From positions 248,001-312,000 of the forward strand of contig JBDWFY010000009.1 in assembly GCA_039976075.1 (NCBI GenBank): DNA of 64,000 bases. Reading direction: 5' to 3'. Below the pieces are notes generated by a model, which searched no databases, was not told where the DNA came from, and worked only from the letters and a program-made list of their open reading frames with translations. Position numbers and translations under genes: made by a program. Positions 8,942 to 17,900 of this stretch are shown in pieces (the stretch's first letter is position 1; every line of letters begins with the position of its first letter). Source of the stretch: JBDWFY01 sp039976075 (GTDB lineage: Bacteria > Pseudomonadota > Alphaproteobacteria > Rhizobiales > Stappiaceae).

Positions 8942-9495
8942 CGAACAGACATTACTTCTTTGCGGGTTTGACACTGATAATCGTGACGGCCCTTGTTCTT
9001 CTGGCTATGGGCCGTGTTCCGATTTGTACATGTGGCACCATCAAATTCTGGACCGCCGATGTGGCGGGAGCGGACAACTCGCAGCATATCGCTGACTGGT
9101 ATACGTTTTCCCACATCATTCACGGCATGCTTTTTTATGGGCTTCTGTGGCTGCTCATTCCTAAAAAGCCGCTTGGATTGCGCGCACTATGGGCCATAGC
9201 CATCGAGGCGGGTTGGGAAATTCTGGAGAATTCTCCCCTCATCATCGATCGGTATCGAGAAGCGACAATTGCGCTGGGCTACACCGGTGACAGTGTTCTG
9301 AATTCGGTGTTCGACATCCTGTGGATGCTGCTCGGCTTTTTTCTCGCGGCGCGATTACCTGTGTGGCTCACGGTGGCGATTGCACTGTTTTTCGAGATAT
9401 TCGTCGCCTTCATGGTGCGTGACAACCTGACCATGAATGTCATCATGCTCGTCTGGCCATTGGATGCGCTCAGGGAATGGCAAATGGGGGGCTGA
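8938..9495 (+). CDS. UPF0314 (DUF2585) membrane protein
   Basis: A 185-residue integral membrane protein with about four to five hydrophobic segments. The conserved features are GRVPICTCGTIKFW near residues 23-36, the H-x-x-H-G segment (SHIIHGMLFYG), the W-E-x-x-E-N-S-P motif, and GDSVLNSVFDI, all hallmarks of DUF2585/UPF0314, a family nearly confined to Rhizobiales and relatives. Clustered His, Glu, Asn and Asp in or near membrane segments recall VanZ-like proteins, but no activity is established. It overlaps the previous gene by four bases and ends ten bases from the convergent GGDEF-EAL gene. Confidence 0.87.
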   Translation: MTNRHYFFAGLTLIIVTALVLLAMGRVPICTCGTIKFWTADVAGADNSQHIADWYTFSHIIHGMLFYGLLWLLIPKKPLGLRALWAIAIEAGWEILENSPLIIDRYREATIALGYTGDSVLNSVFDILWMLLGFFLAARLPVWLTVAIALFFEIFVAFMVRDNLTMNVIMLVWPLDALREWQMGG

Positions 9496-9504
9496 AGTCG
9501 ATCG

Positions 9505-12288
9505 CTATGCCGCGATTGCTTTCCAGTTGCGCATCAACTGAATGATGTTGTCGGAACTCTGCGGTTTTCCGTAGAAATACCCTTGTGCCTGCGTACAACC
9601 TGCAAGCTTGAGCAGGGATGCCTGCTCAAGCGTTTCAATGCCTTCAGCGAGCAACGTCAAATCGAGACTGCCGGCCAGAATTGCCACTGACTGGATGATG
9701 GCAAGCGCAGCGGGATCTTGTGGCAGGTCTTTGACGAAAGCCCGGTCGATTTTGATCTTGTCGATGGGATATTTTGATAGATAGCCCAGAGACGAATACC
9801 CCGTTCCGAAATCATCAAGCGACAGCTGAATGCCAAGATCGCGCAGCATTTGAAGCTGGTTGCGTATAGTGCTGTTTTCGTTGATGAAGAGGGACTCAGT
9901 TATCTCCAGATCAAGCAGGTGCGCTGGAAGCCCACTTGTAGTCAGTGCCTCTTTGACCGTGTCCAACAGCGTCCCGGATGTGAATTGAACTGCCGACAAA
10001 TTGACGGCAATTTTAATACTTTCCGGCCACAAAACCGCGTCTTGACAGGCTTTTTGCAAGACCCAGGCGCCGATGGGTACGATCAATCCGGTCTCTTCTG
10101 CAATCGAGATGAAGTCATCCGGCGGAACAAGTCCGCGTTCGGGATGGTCCCAGCGGATGAGAGCCTCTACGCCGATCAGCGCACCTGTCTCCAGATCCGT
10201 CTGCGGTTGATAAAGCAGGTGAAACTCTGACCGTTCAATTGCCCCCCGCAAGTCTGCTTCGAGGCTTCGACGCCGCTGCAAGGCGACATCCATTTCCGGA
10301 TCGAAGAAACAGAATGCGCTGCCGTTCTGGGATTTAGCCCGATAAAGCGCAGTGTCGGAGTCTTTCATGAGCTGGTCCGGAGCCACGTCTGGCTGCGGGG
10401 CAAAGGCAACGCCAAAACTGACGCCGATCAGCATGCGGTGGTCGCCGATGTCATAGGGTTCACACAGTGCATCAATCATTTTCTGTAGGTTTGATGAGAG
10501 CACTTGAGGATCGGGTGCATCGGGAATGAGAAGGCAGAACTCATCGCCACCAAGTCGGGCAAGCAGCCCGGGGTCTTCGACAAGATCACGGAAACGATCA
10601 GCAAATGCACACAGAAGCCTGTCACCAACCTGATGTCCGAGCGTATCGTTGATGGTTTTGAAACGGTCGAGATCAATGCTCAGCAGGGCAAGTGGACCCT
10701 GTGTCGCACCGGTGCAGTTGATCAGACGTTCCAGCGTGTCCAGAAACTGGTTTCGATTGGGCAGGCCGGTGAGGGTGTCGAAACGCGCCAGGTAGGTAAT
10801 TCTGCGTTGTGCTTTGCGTTCTTCCGTTACATCCCGAAATGTCAGGCAAAAGACGCAATCCGGATCTTTCTCTGACCCGTCCGCGCTGACTTGCTCAATC
10901 TGGGAAGCTGTCAGCACATACTCCAGTATCCTACCCTTTTGCATTTCAGAAGTTTCAATGTCGATTTCACCGCTAAAAGAAGACTGTGAACTGTCGCCAT
11001 CAAACAGAAGTTTTGCCTCGGCAAAGATAGACACAAGCGGTTTGGGCAGCGCCTGGGAAACTGATTGACCGGCTTTGATGGTAGCGGTTTTCTCCTGTAG
11101 GATACGAGAGGTGGCATCGCTGACCGAATGAATGATCCCTTGGCGATCAATCACGACGACCCCGTCAAAGTTATCGGTGATAACCTGATCGAGAAGTAGC
11201 TGGGTGTTCTTTGTCTCCTTGCGGGAGACGAACAACAGCATTTTCCGGAAACTGATTTCCTGCAGGACAACGGCAATGATCAAAAGCAGCCCGGCCACGT
11301 GAAATATGCCGGTTTGAGGTAAAACGGGATAACCGGTCTGAAGCAGAATGGCGCCGCCTTCGATGCCCAGCATGGTTACGGCGACCAGCCCGATCGCCAT
11401 GCGCCACGGAAGTGTGGCGATTGCCAATCCCAACAATGCCAAAACTATCAGGCAGGCCAGTATGATGACTTTGGAAGAGATCTGTACAAGGTTGCGGCCT
11501 TGTTGAATGCTTTCTGCACTGAGTGCCTGTAGCAACGGGCCGGACATGGTTCCATATTTGGGCACGGCAAAAGTGTCGCGCAGTTCAACGGCTCCGGCCC
11601 CTATGATGACTTTTTTGTCGCGCAGCAGGTTCGGCGAGACTTGTTCGTTTATAACGTCAATTGCCGATAAACGGAGAATGTCTCCCGCTTTGATGCCGAA
11701 ATCAACGAAGAAATATCCGCTGGCATCGCCTGAGTAACCGCCCAGCATAGCCGGAAGCGACGGAAGCTCCTCTCCGGCAACAGCATCGCCATACGGAAAG
11801 CGTCGAACAATGCCGTCACGCTCTACTAACACATTGACCACGGCGGGCCAGGCATGGCGAGCGAACCGGTCAATCGGTTGATTGGACACCATCGCTGCGC
11901 CGCCGGAACGTGTTGTCAGCGTTTGATTGAAAGTTGCAAGGATCACGCTACCGCCGGCGCGCTCAAGCGCTGCTTCGAGCGCCGCATCGGACGCGGGTGA
12001 GGACCGACTACTGAAATCAATATCGAATGCAATTTCCCGAACATTGACCGCCATCAGTTGGTCGATCAGGGAAGCGTGAACGTCTCGGGGCCAGGGCCAT
12101 TGGCCGATGTCACGCAAACTCTTGCTGTCGATATCGACAAGGACGATTTCCCCGGTGGGCGGCCTTTCGATGAGCGACATGCGCATTTCAGCCAAACGGT
12201 TTTCCAATGGCGTAAGCAGTCCCGACCAAAAGGCCGCGACTGCAAGGACCGCAATGGGCCAAATGGTTTTAAGCGCGTTGTGTATCAT
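9505..12288 (-). CDS. CHASE2-PAS-GGDEF-EAL c-di-GMP signalling protein
   Basis: A 927-residue membrane sensor. Order of parts: membrane anchor (9-28), periplasmic CHASE2 domain (about 30-270; EIVLVDIDSKSLRDIG, WPWPRD), three membrane helices (about 273-345), a PAS domain (about 365-490), GGDEF (about 500-660) and EAL (about 675-920). The GGDEF motif is intact (RLGGDEF, 580-584), as are EAL catalytic residues (EAL 708-710, then IAVNLSAVQF, SLDDFGTGYSSL, KIDRAF, LLAEGIE). Both synthesis and breakdown of c-di-GMP are thus chemically possible. It follows the FecR-domain gene by 62 bases on the same strand, probably as one operon; the secreted partner may feed the CHASE2 domain (inference). No strong ribosome-binding site precedes the ATG. 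Confidence 0.92.
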   Translation of the reverse strand: MIHNALKTIWPIAVLAVAAFWSGLLTPLENRLAEMRMSLIERPPTGEIVLVDIDSKSLRDIGQWPWPRDVHASLIDQLMAVNVREIAFDIDFSSRSSPASDAALEAALERAGGSVILATFNQTLTTRSGGAAMVSNQPIDRFARHAWPAVVNVLVERDGIVRRFPYGDAVAGEELPSLPAMLGGYSGDASGYFFVDFGIKAGDILRLSAIDVINEQVSPNLLRDKKVIIGAGAVELRDTFAVPKYGTMSGPLLQALSAESIQQGRNLVQISSKVIILACLIVLALLGLAIATLPWRMAIGLVAVTMLGIEGGAILLQTGYPVLPQTGIFHVAGLLLIIAVVLQEISFRKMLLFVSRKETKNTQLLLDQVITDNFDGVVVIDRQGIIHSVSDATSRILQEKTATIKAGQSVSQALPKPLVSIFAEAKLLFDGDSSQSSFSGEIDIETSEMQKGRILEYVLTASQIEQVSADGSEKDPDCVFCLTFRDVTEERKAQRRITYLARFDTLTGLPNRNQFLDTLERLINCTGATQGPLALLSIDLDRFKTINDTLGHQVGDRLLCAFADRFRDLVEDPGLLARLGGDEFCLLIPDAPDPQVLSSNLQKMIDALCEPYDIGDHRMLIGVSFGVAFAPQPDVAPDQLMKDSDTALYRAKSQNGSAFCFFDPEMDVALQRRRSLEADLRGAIERSEFHLLYQPQTDLETGALIGVEALIRWDHPERGLVPPDDFISIAEETGLIVPIGAWVLQKACQDAVLWPESIKIAVNLSAVQFTSGTLLDTVKEALTTSGLPAHLLDLEITESLFINENSTIRNQLQMLRDLGIQLSLDDFGTGYSSLGYLSKYPIDKIKIDRAFVKDLPQDPAALAIIQSVAILAGSLDLTLLAEGIETLEQASLLKLAGCTQAQGYFYGKPQSSDNIIQLMRNWKAIAA

Positions 12289-12350
12289 GGTCTAAGAGCG
12301 ATAGGGAACGCTACTTGGCTAACGCAGTGGTGCGCGGGCACGCCTGATGA

Positions 12351-13457
12351 TCAATCGTCATCATCATCGCCATCACCGCTGTTGTTGTTCCCATTGTTGT
12401 CGCCGTCGCTGCCGCCATTACCGTTGCCGTTACCGTTATTGCCGTTGCCGTTTCCGCCGCCGTTTCCATTACCATTGCCGTTATTGCCGTTGCCGTTTCC
12501 GCCGCCGTTTCCATTACCGTTGCCGTTATTACCGTTATCGTTTCCGCCGCCGTTTCCATTACCGTTGCCGTTATTACCGTTATCGTTTCCGCCACCGTTT
12601 CCATTACCGTTGCCGTTATTGCCGTTGTCGTTTCCGCCGCCGTTTCCATTACCGTTGCCGCTGTTGCCGTTGTCGTTTCCGCCACCGTTTCCATTGCCAT
12701 TACCGTTATTGTCGGCTGAATTATTTACAGCATAGTCGGCGTCATCCAGATTTGCGGTGATGGTCAGGCCCCATTCGTTTGATAAATCCTTGAAAGCATT
12801 TTTTGCTTTGCCCTTGCTGATTGCTCTGACATAGCGGTTTGATATCGGGGGGGCGACCTTCGGTGTTTTTGGTTTTCCAACTTTCACGGCTGGCAACCGA
12901 CCTTCACCACTAACGGACAAGCCGCCACCGGTTGAAGCGCTCTGGCCGCCGGTTATTTCTGTCCTCTCGCCGGAGCTGTTGTCTGCAACAGCCACCCTTC
13001 CGCGCCCTACCGTGACTGTCGCATTTTCCGATCCGACACTGACAACGAACTGGGTGCCCTTGACAACTGCGGCAAGAAAGGGAGTTTCAACCCCAAAATG
13101 TTTGACGTGTTTCTTCTCGACATCGAAAAGAACCTGTCCGGCCTGCTGGTAGATTGTTGTGCGTCCACGACCTGGCTGTGGTGGTATCCCGACGACGGAA
13201 TTGGGGCCGATCATCATCGTTTCCTTGCCGCGCACAAGCATGACACGTGCACCGCGTCGGGTCGTTATTGTTGTGCGTTCGGGAACTACCATGCCTGAAG
13301 TGAGCGATGCCGGCTGAGCGCCCTGCGGCTTGATCCAGACTTTGCCACTCATCCTCTTAACGACCCAATCGGCGGCCTGCGCCGTTGGAATCTCAATCGA
13401 TAAGAAAAGTGCTGCGACAAAGGCAACAACAAACTGAATGACACGAACGGAAGACAT
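12351..13457 (-). CDS. FecR-domain secreted protein with Gly/Asn repeat tail
   Basis: A 368-residue exported protein. Residues 1-28 form a Sec signal peptide (cleavage after AQA). A FecR domain follows (about 32-165): GKVWIKPQG, RGARVMLVRGKETMMIGPNS, LFDVEKK and ETPFLAAVVKGTQFVVSV. Then comes a Pro/Lys-rich linker and, from about residue 250 to the end, a low-complexity tail of six near-identical 15-residue units plus one degenerate unit, ending in five Asp. It begins 13 bases after GAGGGG. FecR domains act in the periplasm as sensors or scaffolds. No sigma factor or TonB receptor is near; the cotranscribed neighbour is a CHASE2 c-di-GMP protein. Confidence 0.87.
   Translation of the reverse strand: MSSVRVIQFVVAFVAALFLSIEIPTAQAADWVVKRMSGKVWIKPQGAQPASLTSGMVVPERTTITTRRGARVMLVRGKETMMIGPNSVVGIPPQPGRGRTTIYQQAGQVLFDVEKKHVKHFGVETPFLAAVVKGTQFVVSVGSENATVTVGRGRVAVADNSSGERTEITGGQSASTGGGLSVSGEGRLPAVKVGKPKTPKVAPPISNRYVRAISKGKAKNAFKDLSNEWGLTITANLDDADYAVNNSADNNGNGNGNGGGNDNGNSGNGNGNGGGNDNGNNGNGNGNGGGNDNGNNGNGNGNGGGNDNGNNGNGNGNGGGNGNGNNGNGNGNGGGNGNGNNGNGNGNGGSDGDNNGNNNSGDGDDDDD
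12406..12715. repeat. 45-bp tandem repeats inside the FecR-protein gene
   Basis: Exact 45-base spacing is visible from the recurring word TTTCCGCC at 12451, 12496, 12541, 12586, 12631 and 12676; a decayed copy lies at 12406. Each unit encodes 15 residues rich in Gly and Asn with one Asp. Third-base differences distinguish copies (GCCGTT against ACCGTT; GCCGCC against GCCACC). The array is in frame, so copy-number change would alter the tail without frameshift. Confidence 0.93.
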
Positions 13458-13823
13458 CTGAAGGCCCCTCGATTTATTGATTAAGGGCCGTTTTTAACAA
13501 AATGGTCCTATTTAACGCTGAAGAAACAAGGATAAATTTTAGTAAATTTGTTACAGGCTGTGTATTAACTGGGTTTAAAATTTACAATATACGTTAAAAG
13601 TCGACATAAGTCTGTAAACTCAAGCATTCGCATTTATTTTTATTTACGAGCATTGCCGATATTGAAGGCTCAGTATTTTTCCGGCCAGGGTTTTGGTGAT
13701 TATTAAACTGCGTTTGAGCACCAAACCGGCGGAAACGCAACAGGCATGGAGCGTGAAGGCGTGTCAGGGCCAATACTTCTATCCTGTCGGGGTATTACTC
13801 GGAAGTACTGAAAGTTGGCCGCA
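13458..13823. other. Gene-free region upstream of fecR-like gene
   Basis: 366 bases without a supported gene. The AT-rich part from about 13490 to 13640 should contain the promoter of the FecR/CHASE2 operon. TTAACTGGGTTTAA near 13565 resembles a CtrA site but has a 6-base spacer instead of 7. A weak stem (TTTTGGTG with CACCAAA) lies near 13692-13730, just beyond the end of the HD gene. Nothing else recognised. Confidence 0.4.
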
Positions 13824-14444
13824 TCAGGCGGTACTGCATTCGCTCTCCAATAGAGAAAATCTGTCAAGAAAAACTTCCTGCGACTTGGCCGTCGGCCAGG
13901 GCGTGAAATCAAGTTTTGACTTGAAGTCAAAACCTGTTGGTCGGCCGAAAATTCTAGCTGCTTCGACTTTCTCGAACCCGGCAAGTTCAGTCGCCTCATA
14001 GTACGCTGAAATGATATCGGCCCGTTTGGCCAGACGAGAAATGGATTTGGGCAATTCGATCGGAAGCGAAAACCGTAAATGAATCGCTCGGTGCAGATTG
14101 TTCTCGATCTGTTTGTAATTTCCACCCATCACGGTCTTGAAGGGGGAAATCATGTCACCGATGACATATTCAGGCGCATCATGCAGTAGGATTGCCAAAC
14201 GCCAGTGTGCCTCGAGGTCAGGTTTAAGCAGAGTGCTGATCTGCTCGACGACGACCGAATGCTGGGCCACTGAAAATGCGTGATCGCCGAGTGTCTGTCC
14301 GTTCCATCGCGCCACGCGAGCGAGGCCATGGGCAATATCGGAGATTTCAATGTCGAGTGGCGAAGGGTCGATCAGGTCAAGGCGGCGGCCGGAAAGCATC
14401 CTCTGCCACGCTCTTGGTGTCTGGCCGGGTTGATCCGCTGCCAT
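13824..14444 (-). CDS. HD-domain hydrolase, YfbR-like
   Basis: A 206-residue metal-dependent phosphohydrolase. The HD signature is complete: QHSVVVEQI supplies the first His, LLHDAPEYVIGD the His-Asp pair, and ADIISAYYEATEL the last Asp. E. coli YfbR and relatives are 5'-deoxynucleotidases acting on dNMPs, and this protein has the same length, but the exact substrate is not proven. It starts three bases after the ygfZ stop, so the two form an operon. The ribosome-binding site is poor, suggesting translation is coupled to ygfZ. Confidence 0.82.
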   Translation of the reverse strand: MAADQPGQTPRAWQRMLSGRRLDLIDPSPLDIEISDIAHGLARVARWNGQTLGDHAFSVAQHSVVVEQISTLLKPDLEAHWRLAILLHDAPEYVIGDMISPFKTVMGGNYKQIENNLHRAIHLRFSLPIELPKSISRLAKRADIISAYYEATELAGFEKVEAARIFGRPTGFDFKSKLDFTPWPTAKSQEVFLDRFSLLESECSTA

Positions 14445-14447
14445 GAT

Positions 14448-15338
14448 TTATTCTTTTCCGGTTTGCGCTTCAGTTTCGGGCCAGTCAAAATTAGCCCAAC
14501 CGGGGAGGGATACGTGAACTTCGGTATCCTCAACAAAGAGCGGAACATTCTGATCAAGGGCATTTTTGACCCTGTCCAACCTTAACTGCGCAATTGCCGT
14601 GCTCCCAGCGGATGAGCAAAGCGTGCCGATTGATTTGCCCGATGCCGTAATGGGAGTGCCTGATACCGGCAATGATCCATCAGCGACCACGCTGATCATC
14701 CTCTTGCGGGCGGTGCCTCTGTGTTTCACTCGGCTGACGACTTCCTGACCCACGTAGCACCCTTTGGAAAAATCGATACCATTGAGGCCGTCCATGTTGA
14801 CGTCATGCGGAAAAATGGAGCCGTAGTCATAGTCAAGCTCACCCTGAGGGACACATAATCGAATCCGATGCGTGTGGTAGTCGTGCAGAGGAACGTGCGT
14901 CAGTCCCTGTGTCGCAAAATCGGCCCCAAGCCCGGAGCGGGCGCCAATGGCGCGAAATCCCAACTGCGACAATCGCGGATCGCGGTAAGTCAGTGCCGGA
15001 ATCTCCGGCTCCTCCTGGCAATCCCAAATGGCCAGCGCGGCAAGGTCTTGTGAGACATCTTCAATATCGACCTTTGCTCGGAGTTTGTAAAAGCCAAGCC
15101 GTTTGATAAATGTCGGGATTAATGAAAGGGGCAAGTCCACGAGATAGCCCTGTTCTGAATTCGCGATCAGGAAATCGAATAGGATTTTCCCCTGAGGCGT
15201 AAGAAGAGCGCCAAATTGCGGTCCGGAGTTCTCGACCAGATCCATATTGCAGGTCAGGAGATTTTGCAGGAAAGGAGACCGCTCAGGTCCTGCTATCCGG
15301 ACAATGCCGCGATCGGTTAGTTCAGCGATCAGCCCCAT
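14448..15338 (-). CDS. ygfZ: YgfZ/CAF17 folate-binding iron-sulfur assembly protein
   Basis: A 296-residue tetrahydrofolate-binding protein of the GcvT fold. The diagnostic motif K-G-C-Y-x-G-Q-E is present (SKGCYVGQEVVSRVKHRG), about residues 190-207; its Cys is essential in E. coli YgfZ. The protein supports assembly or repair of certain Fe-S enzymes such as MiaB. GGAGG lies ten bases before the ATG at 15338; a TTG nine bases upstream would put the ribosome site too close. It is followed almost directly by the HD hydrolase. Confidence 0.9.
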   Translation of the reverse strand: MGLIAELTDRGIVRIAGPERSPFLQNLLTCNMDLVENSGPQFGALLTPQGKILFDFLIANSEQGYLVDLPLSLIPTFIKRLGFYKLRAKVDIEDVSQDLAALAIWDCQEEPEIPALTYRDPRLSQLGFRAIGARSGLGADFATQGLTHVPLHDYHTHRIRLCVPQGELDYDYGSIFPHDVNMDGLNGIDFSKGCYVGQEVVSRVKHRGTARKRMISVVADGSLPVSGTPITASGKSIGTLCSSAGSTAIAQLRLDRVKNALDQNVPLFVEDTEVHVSLPGWANFDWPETEAQTGKE

Positions 15339-15867
15339 TCCTGCCAAGCCTCCAAAAACGTGTGTTCAGTCGATACGATACCTTCGTAGGCAAATAGGGG
15401 GTTCGCGCGATCAGATCAAGCGATTCGAAGAGGCGTCGTCTCAGCAGATAAACGAATTTTTTTTAGATCATCCGGTTCAGCAAGCAGGGAAAATCAGCAC
15501 GGTGCGTTGTCGATACATTGGTGCTGATCTATGCGGATGACCCCCGTCCAGCAAGCGCCCGAGTCTACAGACCGGAGAGCTGATCCGGGCTGTCACGCCG
15601 GTTGGGGTTGCAAGCATCCAAGGGGCGAAAAGACCGATGCTGTTTGAGCAGATGTTCGTCCACAACCCAGGAAACCGAAGTCAAATTATCGTTAATATTT
15701 CGTTAAATTCCCGTGTCTGTAAGGCAGAACACAGCGAATTTGTAGTTTAAATCACAGAAAATTGGAATTTCAGCTCCTAATCTGGTCGGACGTAAACAAT
15801 CGATTCACCGGCATATGATAGCTCTGCGGGAGTTCATAATGTCGGGATGTGTATCGGAGTGATCGAC
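15339..15867. other. Gene-free divergent region, ygfZ / L,D-transpeptidase
   Basis: 529 bases between divergent genes, no supported open frame. The left part (15340-15480) should contain the ygfZ promoter. A perfect CtrA-type site lies at 15692-15706. A seven-codon frame starting at 15839 (ATG TCG GGA TGT) overlaps the transpeptidase leader and is probably incidental. Confidence 0.45.
15692..15706. promoter_or_regulatory. CtrA-type binding site TTAA-N7-TTAA
   Basis: TTAATATTTCGTTAA matches the full CtrA recognition pattern with the exact seven-base spacer. It lies about 160 bases before the L,D-transpeptidase start at 15868. CtrA is the cell-cycle master regulator of alphaproteobacteria and controls envelope and division genes, so the target is sensible. 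AT-rich DNA yields chance matches, which limits certainty. Confidence 0.5.
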
Positions 15868-17154
15868 ATGGGAGAGTTTCCGCGCGAAAGATCGCCATTT
15901 TTTTCGGCGACGCGGCGTGTAGTTTGGATATCCGGGTTCGGAGTAGGGCTGCTTGTGGCGCTGGGTGTTTTCATGCCGGCGGAGGCGCGTGATTCCAAAC
16001 CGGCGGAAACCGTGTCAGTTGTCAAAAATGATCCGCTTCAGGTGGTTGTTTCCATCGATGAGCAGCGAGTCGACGTTTACCGGGGCACGCAGCGCGTTCG
16101 GACCGCACCGATATCCTCAGGTCGTCAGGGTAACAGCACTCCCACGGGTATTTTCAGTATCCTTGAAAAGCGTCGGCGGCATTTTTCAAATCTCTATGAC
16201 AATGCGCCGATGCCCTACATGCAACGGCTGACCTGGTCTGGTATTGCACTTCATCAGGGACGGTTGCCTGGATATCCCGCATCTCATGGTTGTGTACGCT
16301 TGCCGCGTGATTTTGCAAAAGATCTGTTTGCGATGACCGGACATGGAGCCCACGTAGTGATTACCCGCGGGGAATCGCAGCCCACCAAAATCATTCACGC
16401 TTCGCTGTTCCAACCCCAAACGGTCAACCCGTTGATGGTCGCCAGTTTGGCTGATGGCATTGGTTCTGCGGAATTCGGTTTGAGATCCAGTCTTAACGAC
16501 GGACGGTCGATCGGAAAACTTTCGTCCAGAACCAATGATGCTCAGAAGATTTCAACCACTCGCGCCGACCAAAAACTTCAGCAGTCCGGTGCGCCTCTGC
16601 GCATGATCATCACGGTCAGAAGCAAACGGGATCTTTTCCGACAGGCACAGGTGCAGTTAAACAGGCTTGGTTATGCGCCGGGTCCTGCCGACGGCGTGTT
16701 TGGCCGCAAAACGCGCACGGCGCTGAAGAGATTTCAGGAAGACAACGACGTCCCTGCAGATGGCATCCTGAGCGATGATACCGCTGACATTCTATCAATT
16801 GCAGCCGGAAACGGATTGCGGAAAACCGGTATGCTGAGAGTGCGTCGAAAGATGCGGGAGATTTACGTCGCACCTGTCGCTCTCAAAGCGAGCAACAAAC
16901 CTCTGGGTACACACATTTACACATCACTCGCCTACGAGCACGATGCCGTTGTCGCGCCCTGGATGGCGCTGACAGCTGAACGCGCAGAGGGTGTCACAGC
17001 ACAGAGTGCGTTGGATCGTGTGGTCATCCCTGCGGATGTGCAAAGCAAAATTGCTGCAATGCTCACACCTAGCAGTTCGCTGATCGTCACGGACCGAGGC
17101 ATGAGCAAGCGTCATTCGACGCTCGGCACCGATTATATTGTCATCACCAGATAG
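15868..17154 (+). CDS. L,D-transpeptidase with peptidoglycan-binding domain
   Basis: A 428-residue exported enzyme. One N-terminal membrane/signal segment (VWISGFGVGLLVALGVF, residues 20-36) is followed by a YkuD catalytic domain (about 48-160) with the complete active site H-Q-G-R-L-P-G-x5-SHGCVRL; the Cys is the nucleophile. A PG_binding_1 domain lies near residues 245-305 (QLNRLGYAPGPADGVFG, ALKRFQEDNDVPADG). It forms 3-3 cross-links or attaches proteins to peptidoglycan in the periplasm. The start at 15868 is chosen because GGAG lies eight bases upstream; an ATG at 15847 is in frame. A CtrA-type site upstream suggests cell-cycle control, fitting the polar growth of this order (inference). 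Confidence 0.9.
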   Translation: MGEFPRERSPFFSATRRVVWISGFGVGLLVALGVFMPAEARDSKPAETVSVVKNDPLQVVVSIDEQRVDVYRGTQRVRTAPISSGRQGNSTPTGIFSILEKRRRHFSNLYDNAPMPYMQRLTWSGIALHQGRLPGYPASHGCVRLPRDFAKDLFAMTGHGAHVVITRGESQPTKIIHASLFQPQTVNPLMVASLADGIGSAEFGLRSSLNDGRSIGKLSSRTNDAQKISTTRADQKLQQSGAPLRMIITVRSKRDLFRQAQVQLNRLGYAPGPADGVFGRKTRTALKRFQEDNDVPADGILSDDTADILSIAAGNGLRKTGMLRVRRKMREIYVAPVALKASNKPLGTHIYTSLAYEHDAVVAPWMALTAERAEGVTAQSALDRVVIPADVQSKIAAMLTPSSSLIVTDRGMSKRHSTLGTDYIVITR

Positions 17155-17213
17155 GCTGCTTGTTCGGGTCACACACCTCGAATGATCGGGCGTGATCGCC
17201 GAGCATCAAGGGC

Positions 17214-17900
17214 TCAGTCGCCAGCGACAAAATAGTGCCAGGTGCCGTCAGGACCGATTCCAACGCGATAGAAACTGTATGCACCGAAGTTTTGCATGTC
17301 TGCATAATCACCCGCAGTAACAAGGCGGTAAAGCTCAACCATCTGATCGGGCTTTAAGCCGTGTAACGGGTATCGCGCAAAATAGGGCCACACATACATT
17401 TCCTGTGCGGTTCCTTTATCGACATGGACAAAACCTGCCTCCAGCACCTCAGACAGAATTGCTAACAGTTCCAATCCCTCTCCGTCTCCGGAAGATGTCT
17501 TGAGATAGTCGATAGGATCGGCCACCTCGTCGAAAGCGAGGGTCGGCGGAACTTCGTTGGCCTCAAGAACGGGTCTCAGTTTTTCTGGTTTTCCTGATTG
17601 GGCCGCTTCCAGAATCTGTTCGCGCATTCTTCTGACCGGCGTTGGCAGATTTTCGAATGTGTAGAGAATTTCCGGCAGCGTTTCATCGGCTTGTTCGCTC
17701 AGAACAGAATCCGTCTCCTTCGGCGCGTTTTTTCCACCACCCTCACTGGGAGAGTCGAGGTCGATTGGTGCAGTGATGCCGTCTCGATCTGTGCCGGTAT
17801 CAACGACGGGGCCGTCGGATTTCACAGTCGCCGCAGAAGACGGCAACGCCAGCAGTACTGAACCCAGAATGGCAACGATAGTGGCTCGAACGCGGATCAT
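17214..17900 (-). CDS. Conserved hypothetical secreted protein
   Basis: A 228-residue exported protein with a Sec signal peptide (cleavage after SSA, residues 21-23) and an acidic, low-complexity stretch (about 25-75). The C-terminal half is compact and conserved-looking: YLKTSSGDGEGLELLAILSE, MYVWPYFARYPLHGLKPDQM and a final GIGPDGTWHYFVAGD. I do not recognise a characterised domain; similar proteins occur as hypotheticals in Rhizobiales. AAAGGAG precedes the ATG by ten bases. It is convergent with the L,D-transpeptidase, 59 bases away. Confidence 0.72.
   Translation of the reverse strand: MIRVRATIVAILGSVLLALPSSAATVKSDGPVVDTGTDRDGITAPIDLDSPSEGGGKNAPKETDSVLSEQADETLPEILYTFENLPTPVRRMREQILEAAQSGKPEKLRPVLEANEVPPTLAFDEVADPIDYLKTSSGDGEGLELLAILSEVLEAGFVHVDKGTAQEMYVWPYFARYPLHGLKPDQMVELYRLVTAGDYADMQNFGAYSFYRVGIGPDGTWHYFVAGD

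Noticed and set aside
12406..12715. CRISPR-like regular repeats
   Set aside because: Units are contiguous 45-mers without unique spacers and lie in frame inside a protein gene; no cas genes nearby.
12058..12735. Long plus-strand frame with Pro/Leu/Phe-rich repeats
   Set aside because: It is the opposite strand of the 45-bp repeat array and of the start of the CHASE2 gene. The low-complexity text reflects the repeat, there is no ribosome site, and the minus-strand FecR protein has signal peptide and domain support.
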